From contig CAKQSF010000002.1 of NCBI GenBank assembly GCA_934272845.1, forward strand, positions 1 through 64,000: a DNA stretch of 64,000 bases, written 5' to 3'. The notes beneath the pieces were generated by a model. That model was given only the letters and a program-made list of their open reading frames with translations. It was not told where the DNA came from and searched no databases. Both the position numbers and the translations under genes were made by a program. Source of the stretch: an uncultured Prevotella sp. GTDB lineage: Bacteria; Bacteroidota; Bacteroidia; Bacteroidales; Bacteroidaceae. Within the stretch, counting starts at the first letter, position 1, and each line of letters opens with the position of its first letter. Shown here piece after piece: positions 1 through 8,500 of this stretch.

Positions 1-141
1 CAACCCACATCCATACTACGTAGTACATAAGATTGCCAGATAGACAGTAGACGAGCACATGACTATATGTTAGCCTTCCAGCCAACCCACATCCATACTA
101 CGTAGTACATAAGATTGAAAGTAGATGAGCACATGACTCAT
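1..141. repeat. two-copy direct repeat, about 82-bp period
   Basis: A 35-bp sequence at 1-35 recurs exactly at 83-117, and the similarity continues into an 'agcacatgact' segment after each copy. Each copy contains the perfect palindrome TACTACGTAGTA. A 'gccttccagc' half of the REP hairpin lies just before the second copy. The array may extend left of the window. No gene is visible here; the reverse-strand reading frame across it is not credible. Confidence 0.8.
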
Positions 142-145
142 TAAT

Positions 146-230
146 AGCCTGGAAGGCTGTACTATGAGTAACTGTGGGCACCGCCCACGGAATTTGTCTG
201 CGAAAGATAGAACTGCCTGGAAGGCAGTAC
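146..230. repeat. REP-type palindromes
   Basis: Three hairpin-forming sequences are packed together: AGCCTGGAAGGCT (146-158), a CTGTGGGC/GCCCACGG stem with a 3-nt loop (172-190), and ACTGCCTGGAAGGCAGT (212-228). The same motifs recur beside the transposase at 1639 and at 5145-5301 and 45135-45219, so they form one dispersed REP family. Confidence 0.85.
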
Positions 231-274
231 ATCGTGGGATATGTATCCTTAAACCCTTAACCCGTAATGTAACA

Positions 275-1315
275 ATGACACTTACAAAAACAGAATGTTC
301 CGCCCTTCGCGGCATAGCCATATTAGGCATCTTCATGCATAACTTCCTCCATTGGCTCGGACCAATGGTGAAGGAGAACGAATACCAGTATCATCAAGAT
401 AATGTGGACCGTCTCATTGCCATGCTCGTAACTCCGTCCGCAGATCTGCCACTGCAGTTGTTCTCTTTCTTCGGACACTATGGAGTGCCAGTATTCCTCT
501 TTCTCAGCGGTTACGGACTGGTGATGAAATATGAGAGTGAAGGGGCGAAAGCAATATCCACATGGCCTTTCGTGAAAAAGCACTTCATGAAACTATTCCC
601 CATGATGCTACTGGGCTTTACCGTCTTCACCATGGTAGACTGGATAACACCGATGCGCCACCACTGGGCATGGACGGACATCATTGCGCAACTAACGATG
701 ACTATCAACCTGCTGCCAGATCCCGACAAGATAATATGGCCAGGACCATACTGGTTCTTCGGACTCATGATGCAACTATATCTGCTTTACCGCATTGCTA
801 TCTATGGTCGAGACAACAGAGTTCTCTATGTCCTTGTGGCAATCGGTTGGGCGGTGCAAGCCATTTGTTGGGCTGACCCCGAGGGCGATGCTATAAACAG
901 AATAAGATATAACTTCATAGGTGGGGTGTTACCATTTGCTATGGGCATACTCCTTGCTCGTTTAAAGAACATTCCGGAGTTAACGCAATCACGTAGCATC
1001 ATTGCTTGTATGGTGTCATTACTGTTGATAGTAGTGTTCTCCCTTGGCTTCCAAACGTGGCTATGGGTGCCATTCTTTATCGTAGTCCTACACGTTGCGG
1101 TAGTAAAACTGTTGCCTGCAGCATTGTTACAGTTCTTCAATTGGCTTGGCATACTCTCATCAGCCATATTCGTATGTCATCCTATTACTCGCAAGATATT
1201 TATACCTATAAGCAGGGGAGGGGATATCATGGACGGACTGGTGCTCTATGTAGTCACTACCATAGTGCTCGCCATGTTGTTTAAGAAGGTTTTGAATTCC
1301 AAGTTCTGGCTTTAA
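275..1315 (+). CDS. acyltransferase family 3 membrane protein
   Basis: Predicted integral-membrane O-acyltransferase of 346 aa that would transfer an acyl group to a cell-surface glycan or lipid. The N-terminus reads LRGIAILGIFMHNFLHW (residues 11-27), matching the RGIA...H motif in the first helix of this family, where the His is thought to be catalytic. GVPVFLFLSGYGL (about 70-82) fits the next conserved element. About nine to ten hydrophobic segments follow. An in-frame ATG at 164 exists, but those extra 37 codons run through REP palindromes, so the ATG at 275 is preferred. Its acceptor cannot be told. The UbiA-like gene at 2490 on the same strand may belong to the same surface-glycan function, with the transposase region inserted between them. 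Confidence 0.75.
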   Translation: MTLTKTECSALRGIAILGIFMHNFLHWLGPMVKENEYQYHQDNVDRLIAMLVTPSADLPLQLFSFFGHYGVPVFLFLSGYGLVMKYESEGAKAISTWPFVKKHFMKLFPMMLLGFTVFTMVDWITPMRHHWAWTDIIAQLTMTINLLPDPDKIIWPGPYWFFGLMMQLYLLYRIAIYGRDNRVLYVLVAIGWAVQAICWADPEGDAINRIRYNFIGGVLPFAMGILLARLKNIPELTQSRSIIACMVSLLLIVVFSLGFQTWLWVPFFIVVLHVAVVKLLPAALLQFFNWLGILSSAIFVCHPITRKIFIPISRGGDIMDGLVLYVVTTIVLAMLFKKVLNSKFWL

Positions 1316-1326
1316 GGTCTTAGTGC

Positions 1327-1540
1327 AGCGTAGGATTACGACGTAGTTTTGGCTGTAAGTCAATTCCTAGACTAACCCGTTAGCGTAGGATTACGACGTA
1401 GTTTTGGCTGGAAGTCAATTCCTAGACTAGCCGTTAGCGTAGGATTACGACGTAGTTATGGCTGTAAGGCAATACTTATAGTAACCGTTAGCGTAGGATT
1501 ACGACGTAGTTTTGGCTGGAAGCCAATACTTATAGTAACC
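1327..1540. repeat. 54-bp tandem repeat array, four units
   Basis: Four units start at 1327, 1382, 1436 and 1490 (periods 55, 54, 54). Each opens with AGCGTAGGATTACGACGTAG and contains a 'ttggctgNaagNcaa' hairpin, the same stem-loop type as the dispersed REP family. The last unit runs straight into the REP palindromes on the left of the transposase. Confidence 0.9.
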
Positions 1541-1594
1541 GTGGGCATCGCCCACGGATTGGTAGAAACGTGGGAAGACTGCCTGGAAGGCAGT
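1514..1594. repeat. REP palindromes on the left of the transposase
   Basis: In order: GGCTGGAAGCC (1514-1524), CCGTGGGC-atc-GCCCACGG (1539-1557, perfect 8-bp stem with 3-nt loop) and ACTGCCTGGAAGGCAGT (1578-1594, 6-bp stem with 5-nt loop). The order and orientation are reversed on the right side at 2114-2197. Confidence 0.85.
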
Positions 1595-1638
1595 ACATTC
1601 CAGATGAAGCACTTATTTATATAAAAAGAACAATAATA

Positions 1639-2091
1639 ATGTCACATGTAAAATTAACATATCATATTGTATGGAGGACCAAATTCAGTCGTAGTACAAT
1701 AAGTGAGAGGTACGAACGTGAATTGTACAAATATATATTAGGTATATGTACAGAGAAAAAAAGTCATTTGTATCGTATCAATTCCATGCCAGACCATGTA
1801 CACATGTGCGTAGAGATACATCCAATGATAGCAGTAAGTGAGTTTGTGAAAATACTAAAGCAAGAAACCTCAAAATGGATGAAAGAACACAATGAATATT
1901 TCCCAATCTTTGAAGGCTGGGGGAATGGTTATGCCTGCTTTACTTATTCAGTGCAAGAACGTCCCAAAGTGATAGAGTATATAAGGAGTCAGAAGGAACA
2001 TCATCATCGTAAGTCTTTTCGTGAAGAGTATGATGAGTGGTTAGCGGAAATGGGGCTTGATCCACGTGATGACTTGTTCTTTAAAGATTAG
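1639..2091 (+). CDS. REP-associated tyrosine transposase (Y1/HUH family)
   Basis: A 150-aa single-domain HUH endonuclease of the IS200/IS605 TnpA superfamily. It would nick single-stranded REP hairpins through a covalent tyrosine intermediate. Visible motifs are the metal-binding HUH triad H53-V54-H55 in 'MPDHVHMCVE' and the likely catalytic Y114 in 'VIEYIRSQKEHH'; 'HIVWRTKF' near the N-terminus is typical. The frame is open from 1570, but the first 23 codons lie across a REP hairpin, so the ATG at 1639 is the likely start. No TnpB or other accessory gene is adjacent. The domain is complete, so it may be active. Genuine IS200-type TnpA is the alternative, but the REP flanks favour RAYT. Confidence 0.85.
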   Translation: MSHVKLTYHIVWRTKFSRSTISERYERELYKYILGICTEKKSHLYRINSMPDHVHMCVEIHPMIAVSEFVKILKQETSKWMKEHNEYFPIFEGWGNGYACFTYSVQERPKVIEYIRSQKEHHHRKSFREEYDEWLAEMGLDPRDDLFFKD

Positions 2092-2113
2092 TTGTTTATA
2101 AAAAAGTTGGTGT

Positions 2114-2197
2114 ACTGCCTTCCAGGCAGATGCAAATAAACTATTGCAATCCGTGGGCGGTGCCCACGGTTACTCAAAGTATAGCCTTCCAGGCTAA
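2114..2197. repeat. REP palindromes on the right of the transposase
   Basis: ACTGCCTTCCAGGCAGA (2114-2130), CCGTGGGC-ggt-GCCCACGG (2151-2169) and AGCCTTCCAGGCT (2183-2195). They are the reverse orientation of the left-hand set, and the last hairpin becomes the first unit of the 44-bp array. Confidence 0.85.
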
Positions 2198-2461
2198 TCA
2201 TATCGTGCATATTCTTACACAAATATAACCTTCCAGGCTAATCATATCGTGCATATTCTTACACAAATATAAATTTCCAGGCAAATCATATCGTGCATAT
2301 TCTTACACAAATATAACCTTTCAGGCTAATCATATCGTGCATATTCTTACACAAATATAGCCTTCCAGGCTAATCATATCGTGCATATTCTTACACAAAT
2401 ATAAACTTCCAGACTAATCATATCGTGCATATTCTTACACAAATATAAACTTCCAGGCTAA
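2180..2461. repeat. 44-bp tandem repeat array, about 6.4 units
   Basis: Units start at 2180, 2224, 2268, 2312, 2356 and 2400 with an exact 44-bp period, and a partial unit starts at 2444. Each holds a GCCTTCCAGGC-type REP half-hairpin followed by an invariant 'atcatatcgtgcatattctt' segment. Sequence differences fall almost only in the hairpin part. The array ends 28 bp before the start codon of the UbiA-like gene. There are no variable spacers, so it is not a CRISPR array. Confidence 0.95.
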
Positions 2462-2489
2462 TAAAACATTATCTCATTCTTGATTTAAA

Positions 2490-3368
2490 ATGAAATACTA
2501 TTTAAAAGTTATCCGTCCCCATCAGTGGGTAAAGAATACATTCGTGTTCCTTCCGCTGTTCTTCGGTCGCAGTCTCATGCAGACAGACCTGTTGATAAAT
2601 ACCATAATAGTGTTCTTCGGTTTCTCGCTTGCAGCGTCAAGCATCTACTGCTTCAACGATGTTATCGACGTGGAGGCAGACCGCCGTCACCCAGTGAAGT
2701 GCAAACGCCCCGTGGCAAGTGGTAAGGTGAGCGAACGTATGGCGTATGCCATGATGTTCGTAATGATAGTCATGAGTATGGGAGTGTTATCGCTGTTGAC
2801 ACGTAATACCTTGCAGACCATGGGAGTGATACTAGGTTACTGGTTTCTTAACATGGCGTATTGCTGGCGACTGAAGCGTTACGCCATCATCGACGTGTGT
2901 ATCATAGCCTTCGGCTTCGTGTTACGCATACTTGCAGGTGGCTCCGCTACCGACATCGTGCCCAGTCACTGGCTTGTGATGATGACCTTCTTGCTCACGC
3001 TGTTTCTTTCGTTTGCCAAACGTCGTGATGACGTCCTGCGTATGATGAAAACAGGCGAAGCACCACGACAGAACACCTCACGTTACAACCTCACCTTCAT
3101 TAATCAGGCTATTACCATCACGGGTGGAGTCACCTTGGTATGTTATATCATGTACACCGTTTCGCCCGATGTCGTAGCCAGTTTTGGTACGCAATACCTT
3201 TATCTTACCAGTGGTTACGTCATTCTCGGTTTGTTGCGTTACATACAACTCGCTGTGGTAGACGAGAAAAGCGGTGACCCAACGAAGGTGATGCTACATG
3301 ACCGCTTTACGCAACTCATAGTAGTGGCATGGTGCGTAACGTTCCTTGTTATAATATACTTTAGGTAG
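2490..3368 (+). CDS. UbiA-family prenyltransferase, decaprenyl-phosphate phosphoribosyltransferase-like
   Basis: A 292-aa polytopic membrane enzyme. The Asp-rich motif at about residues 56-78, NDVIDVEADRRHP then K..RPVASG, is the UbiA first aspartate motif in the form typical of DPPR synthases, which join a polyprenyl phosphate to phosphoribosyl pyrophosphate. A second polar loop, 'SFAKRRDD' near residue 175, is also characteristic. About eight to nine hydrophobic segments are visible. The product would feed a lipid-linked pentose used in envelope glycan synthesis. It is convergent with the gene at 3385, with a 16-bp gap. The 44-bp array fills the region where its promoter would be expected. 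The reaction is inferred from the family; the true acceptor is unknown. Confidence 0.8.
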   Translation: MKYYLKVIRPHQWVKNTFVFLPLFFGRSLMQTDLLINTIIVFFGFSLAASSIYCFNDVIDVEADRRHPVKCKRPVASGKVSERMAYAMMFVMIVMSMGVLSLLTRNTLQTMGVILGYWFLNMAYCWRLKRYAIIDVCIIAFGFVLRILAGGSATDIVPSHWLVMMTFLLTLFLSFAKRRDDVLRMMKTGEAPRQNTSRYNLTFINQAITITGGVTLVCYIMYTVSPDVVASFGTQYLYLTSGYVILGLLRYIQLAVVDEKSGDPTKVMLHDRFTQLIVVAWCVTFLVIIYFR

Positions 3369-3384
3369 AAGGTGAGTTTATGGG

Positions 3385-4983
3385 TTAATTCTCAACTATC
3401 CAGTCTTCTATTGTTCCGCTTTCAGATGAGAAACTGCATCCGATTTTAAATAAAGTCCTTGGATCTGATATATATTCACGCGCGTAGTTCTTGTCCTTTA
3501 TTTGTTTTAAAGCCTCTGATGCAGTACCGTCGAGTTTGAATTCGAAAATGTAGATGTAATGGACTGTTTCTACAATACAGTCAACACGTCCTTGACTCTG
3601 TGTCTTTTCTGTATATATGAGGTAAGTGCTCATTAGCCGTAGCAGGAGATAGAAGGTATAGTGGAAGTAACGTTCCTTTTCTCGTTCACTGTCTTTGCGT
3701 CGCATGGTGTATGGTATGCTGGAGAAAAAAGAAGTCAGTAGTACTCGGAACTGTTCTATTTCGCCGCGTTTGAGGGCTGTAATGGCAGTTAGCATCCAAC
3801 TGCTGATGTTGTCGTTGGTCTTTAGATAGTTGTTTGCGAGTAATGTGACGAATCCGCGTTTTACTTCATCGTTAGGGAAGTCTAGCAAAAAACTGTTAGT
3901 GTCGATGTCGTAATCTTTTATGGTGAGATAACCACTTTGGAATATCATAGGTAGCGGTTTCTCAGCGTCTGCGCGGTAGTCGGTAAACTGGTCGGGTGTG
4001 TAGTATTTCCCGGTTAGTTCATTGATGTTCTCGTCAAAATGTTGCAACAGACGAACAAGAGATGTCGGTGTGCCAGTTCGAAACCAATAATCCTGTATGC
4101 GTTTACCGTAGAATGCGTTTAGCAAACTGAACGGATTGTAAACTCCGTGTAACCTGTCAGAGAAGTGATACCCGTCATACTGCTTCTTTAGTCTTTGTGC
4201 CATTTCGTCTACATTGCAGTTGTAGAACTGCGACAACTCCTGTATAGGCTCCTGAAAATATTCGAACAATTCGTTTTGTGTGATGCCGCAAATAGAATCG
4301 TATTGTGAAAGCATACTGATGTCGTTGGGTTGATTAAAACCACTGAATACGCTTACTTGTGAGAACTTAGTTATGCCCATAAGCATCACAAATTGCAGAT
4401 GTTCGTCCGCAGCCTTGAATGTGGTGTAGAAACCACGAAGTAACTCACGGTTATATTGTTCTAGACTAATCTGTTCGCCAGAACGTTTTACTGTAATGTT
4501 TGTTGACATAACGTCAAGTAAAGGCTTGTCATACTCGTCTATCAACACTACCGCACGGTTACCAGTCTGTTCATGTGCCGCTTCCAGAACTGTTTGGAAT
4601 CGTAGGCTGTAATCCTCCTTCGTGTGTGTGTTTTGTATATTATAGTCATGTTCCCAACGTGAAATGTATGAGTCCAATAGACGGTTGAGCGTTTCTTTCT
4701 CCATATAATTGGTACCTAACCCGAAGTCTATGTGAAATACGGGATAACTCTTCCATTCCGTCTCATTCCTCTCTATATCGAGACCTCGGAAAAGGTCTTT
4801 TCTCCCGAGAAAGTAGTATTTCAGTGTTGACATGAGAAGACTCTTTCCGAAACGTCGGGGGCGTCCCAAAAAGAAAATCTTTCCTTCATGGGTAAGGGTG
4901 TATATCATGCTGGTTTTGTCAACATATACGTATCCGCCTTCGCGGATGCTCTGAAAGTCTTGTATTCCTATTGGGTATTTCAT
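3385..4983 (-). CDS. AAA-ATPase-like / PD-(D/E)XK nuclease-like protein
   Basis: A 532-aa protein of the kind very common in Bacteroidota, with an N-terminal 'AAA-ATPase-like' domain and a C-terminal PD-(D/E)XK nuclease-like domain. It opens with YPIGIQDFQSIREGGYVYVDKT, a hallmark of the family, followed by a P-loop variant GRPRRFGKS (about residues 40-48) and a Walker B-like 'VVLIDEYDKPLLD' near 150. The C-terminus has 'GRVDCIVE...YIFEFKLDG', matching the D...ExK metal site. The cellular role is not established; many copies per genome suggest a selfish or defence-related life. The ATG at 5019 lies upstream of the -7 box at 5007-5014, so 4983 is the start. Confidence 0.85.
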   Translation of the reverse strand: MKYPIGIQDFQSIREGGYVYVDKTSMIYTLTHEGKIFFLGRPRRFGKSLLMSTLKYYFLGRKDLFRGLDIERNETEWKSYPVFHIDFGLGTNYMEKETLNRLLDSYISRWEHDYNIQNTHTKEDYSLRFQTVLEAAHEQTGNRAVVLIDEYDKPLLDVMSTNITVKRSGEQISLEQYNRELLRGFYTTFKAADEHLQFVMLMGITKFSQVSVFSGFNQPNDISMLSQYDSICGITQNELFEYFQEPIQELSQFYNCNVDEMAQRLKKQYDGYHFSDRLHGVYNPFSLLNAFYGKRIQDYWFRTGTPTSLVRLLQHFDENINELTGKYYTPDQFTDYRADAEKPLPMIFQSGYLTIKDYDIDTNSFLLDFPNDEVKRGFVTLLANNYLKTNDNISSWMLTAITALKRGEIEQFRVLLTSFFSSIPYTMRRKDSEREKERYFHYTFYLLLRLMSTYLIYTEKTQSQGRVDCIVETVHYIYIFEFKLDGTASEALKQIKDKNYAREYISDPRTLFKIGCSFSSESGTIEDWIVEN

Positions 4984-5006
4984 ACTAATTATATAATAAT
5001 GTGTTG

Positions 5007-5036
5007 CAAAAGTAAGCAAAATAATTGTAATGGCAA
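5007..5036 (-). promoter_or_regulatory. promoter of the ATPase/nuclease gene
   Basis: On the reverse strand, TACTTTTG (5014 to 5007) fits the Bacteroidota -7 consensus TAnnTTTG, and a TTTTG (from 5034) lies about 20 bp upstream as the -33 element. Transcription would begin near 5001, just before the ATG at 4983. Confidence 0.7.
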
Positions 5037-5144
5037 AATATTATTATCGGAAACTGTATCAGGGGAAAGGCAAATATTATGTGAAGAAATGTAACTGTTC
5101 TGTGGTGATTTAAGGGTTGTTATATGTGAAGTATAGATAAAATT

Positions 5145-5301
5145 AGCCTGGAAGGCTATACTATGAGTAACCGTGGGCGAAGCCTACGGATTTTGTATAG
5201 GTAGTGAAATATCAGCCTGGAAGGCTGTACACTACCAACAATGTATAGCCTTCCAGGCTGAGAATAGGAGAGTATCTAAAATCCGTGGGCGGTGCCCACA
5301 G
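5145..5301. repeat. cluster of REP palindromes in both orientations
   Basis: Two AGCCTGGAAGGCT hairpins (5145, 5214) and an imperfect CCGTGGGC stem (5171-5189) face one way; AGCCTTCCAGGCT (5247-5259) and CCGTGGGCGGTGCCCACAG (5283-5301) face the other. It is a paired (BIME-like) arrangement. A looser stem, TTGGCT...AGCCAA, follows up to about 5358. The rest of 5020-5517 holds no gene. Confidence 0.8.
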
Positions 5302-5517
5302 TTACTCATAGTATTGGCTTCTTGCTAAGGCAAGCGGCAAAGCCGAGTTCAGCCAAAGAAAGTATAACTCTTCTATGCCCCAAAAACGTGCATATTGGTG
5401 AAGACATTAATAGACGTAACCATAACTGAACAGTTACGAAGAAATATCTAATACTTAAAAAAGGTTAACGGTACACGTATTATCAAGTGGTTTATGCGTA
5501 TTAATAAAAAAAATATA

Positions 5518-5525
5518 TAAATTTG
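5518..5525 (+). promoter_or_regulatory. -7 box upstream of the three-module secreted protein
   Basis: TAAATTTG matches TAnnTTTG. A TTTATG about 22 bp upstream is only a weak -33 element. Transcription would begin near 5531, giving a leader of about 60 nt before the ATG at 5594. Confidence 0.5.
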
Positions 5526-5593
5526 CAATGAAAAATCAAATCATCTGCAAGTAAACAATAGATTATATTATTCACTAACTTAATTACAACATT

Positions 5594-8500
5594 ATGAAAC
5601 TAAAAACATTACTTCTTATTTCAGGAGGTGCGCTTGCGGCTTCATCAGCCAATGCAGCGTTGAATGTTACTGAGCGTCAGTTGGTGCTTTCAGATCCAGC
5701 GAAGGCAGATTTGAAAATTGACGGTGCTACAAATTTCTACCTCTATAACCCTGGAACACAGGGATTTGCTCTCGGAGCAAACAATTATAACACACGTGCT
5801 TCTGTAAGCCAGGCTGAGGGATATGTGTGGAAAGCGGCTCTTGAGGATGCTGATAATAATTATGTTTCTCTTAACGACTCTGTAGAGCGTGATAACAGTA
5901 ATAAGCCTTGTACATGGGGCTGGCGTAAGATGTTTACCGACAATGCCCAGGCTGTATACGTTGACAACAACAACGGTGCTAACGCTAACACTTGGCAGAT
6001 AATTGCTAATGGTGATGGTTCGTTCCGTATAACCAATACTGCTGTTCTTGGTGAAAATGCAGAGACTCTCTATCTTGGAGCATTGACAGGCGAGACGGTA
6101 TGTAACCTTTATGCTGATGGTACAGAGGGCGCAAACCTCGATTGGTATGCTGTTTCTGTGGATGATTATAAGAAGTTGGTAGAGGCACGTGGTACTGTAA
6201 TAGAGAAGTTTAATGCTTCTGTACCTCTTCTCGCTATGCTGAAAGAGGCAGATGCAGCAGGAGTGCCTAACCTTGCACAGTATGAGGCAATTTATGCTAA
6301 TGAGGAATCTACTGTAGAGGAACTCAGTGAGGCGGTTGTTGCTGTTAAGAAGGCCATAACAGACTACCTCGCAAGCCAGGCAACGGCAGAAGAGCCTGTT
6401 GATCTCTCTGCTAATATTGTCAACGGTACATTCGACACTGTAGGTGACTTTACAGGTTGGAGTGGTAGTTCATTCGGTGCTGGTGGCACAACAAGTACCT
6501 GTGCAGAGCGTTACAATATGAACTATGACACATGGCAGCAGATAGATAATCTGCCTAATGGTGTCTATGCGCTCACTGTTCAGGGCTACTATCGCCCAGG
6601 TTCTACTGAAGATGCTTACACTGCATTCAAAAATGGTACAAACAAGTATGCTCAGATATATGCTGCTAATATAAAGAGTGGTGAAGATGCAAAGAATGAT
6701 ACACTCGCTGCTCCTGTAAAGAACCCCTTTGATGGTATCACAGCAGAGGATAATTCTGTTACTGAGGACGCTCTGTTGTATACAAATACTGCTGGCGAAA
6801 ACTTCTATCTGCCTAACAATATGAAGCAGGCCGTTGATTATTTCAATGCAGGCTATTATAACAATTCTGTGATGTTCCCTGTAACTGAGGGTTCTGTTAA
6901 GATTGGTGTGAAGAAGGATACGAAGGTAGGTAATACTGATTGGTCAATCTATGATAACTTCAAGATTAAGTACTACGGTAACGGTGCTGACGCATACAAG
7001 TTGTGGAATGCTGATTTTATTAAAAATGCCAAGACTTATTCTGAGAGCGATCAGATAACAAAATCTGTACTCGCAGCATATAATGAGGTGTTGGCAAACT
7101 CTGCAGCAGGTACAACGTATGAGGAGGTTATGGCCAACATGAAGGCTATTAACGATGCCCAGAAGGCTATTAGTGAGAATGCTACGGCATGGGAGAACTA
7201 TTTGGAAGAAGTTGCTGCTGCGCAAATCATCGCTGATGACGAGAATTACTATGGTGATGACGTGTTTGATCTTGCTGACTATCTTGATGTAGATGCTAAG
7301 GCCATCAGAAGATCTAAGACGCTGAGCACGGAAGATATTATTGCTGAAACAGCGAAGTTGAAGGAAATGAAAGAGAATGCTATCCAGAACAGTATCAAGC
7401 CTGGTGCTGATATGACAAAACTTCTTTCTGACCCAGACTTCTCTCAAGGTGGTAAGGGCTGGACGAAGAAGGCTGCTTCTGGCGGTAACGTAGCATTTGA
7501 TGCGAGGGCTAAGTGTGCCGAGGGTTGGAACAACGCTGACTTCGATATCTATCAGACAGTGGAGAAAGCTCCTGTAGGCGCATATAAGATTACAGTACAG
7601 GGCTTCTATCGCCGTGGACGTGGTGATAACGCTTGGAATCTGTATTTCAATGCAGATGGTACACAAAAGGCTGATATACCAGAGTCACCAGCATACGCAT
7701 ACTGTAATGATATGAAGACGCCTCTGCCTAATGTCTTCGAATATAAGGTTGCAAAGGATGCGAACTATTATACAGGTGATTTCTATACAAGTGCTGATGA
7801 TTATTGCTATCCTAACAATATGGCAGACGCTGGTCTTGCATTTGACCAGGGAGCATATACCATTGAAACATCAGGAATTGTAGCAAAAGAGGGTGATGCT
7901 CTGCGCATCGGTATGAAGGGTAATACCACTCAGGAAGGTGACTCTTGGGCTATCTTTACTCGCTTCAAACTGACCTTCATGGCTGATGATGTAGATATCC
8001 TTAAGTCTTCAATAGACAAAACAATTGAAGGCGTGAAGTTGGAGCAGACAATGGGTACTGACGTGAAGGCTGAATTGACAGCCGCTATCACTGCTGCTCA
8101 GCAGGCTGCTAACGGTACGGATGGTAAGGAAATGCGTCTGAAACTCAATGATCTCCTTCAGGCTGTAAATAATGTCGATGAGTCTGTAAGTCTCTTCACT
8201 TCTCTGCAGACATCTGCTGAAGACTTCTCTACATTCCTTGGTACTGTGGAGGGATATCCAGAACTTGTGGCTGAGGCTAACACGTATGTAGAGTCTCTTG
8301 ATATCGAGAATATGACAGATGCAGAGGCTAATGCTGCTATCACAAAGATTGCTGAATACAGACATCAACTCTCTCTGCCTGTAGGATGGGAGAATGCTAC
8401 AGACGATGCTCCTGTTGATATGACATCACTTCTCGCTTCACCAAGTTTCGAGAAGGAAGGTGTTAACTCAATCGCTGGATGGCAGAATACTACTGGCTAC

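Larger units (their letters stand above)
1539..2197 (+). mobile_element. REPtron-like unit: REP-associated transposase between inverted REP palindromes
   Basis: The Y1 transposase at 1639-2091 sits between two clusters of the same palindromes in opposite orientation: CCGTGGGC...GCCCACGG then ACTGCCTGGAAGGCAGT on the left, and ACTGCCTTCCAGGCAGA then CCGTGGGC...GCCCACGG on the right. This is the arrangement known for RAYT genes, which mobilise or process REP sequences. No terminal inverted repeats or target duplication of a DDE-type insertion sequence were seen. Confidence 0.75.

Noticed and set aside
164..274. N-terminal extension of the acyltransferase
   Set aside because: The codons cross REP palindromes and do not resemble the start of this family; the family motif begins shortly after the ATG at 275.
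2180..2461. CRISPR array
   Set aside because: The whole 44-bp unit is repeated without unique spacers and no cas gene is present.
6944..7666. 240-aa reverse-strand frame
   Set aside because: It lies fully inside the three-module protein gene; the composition (many Ile, Cys, His, Arg) is typical of an antisense shadow.
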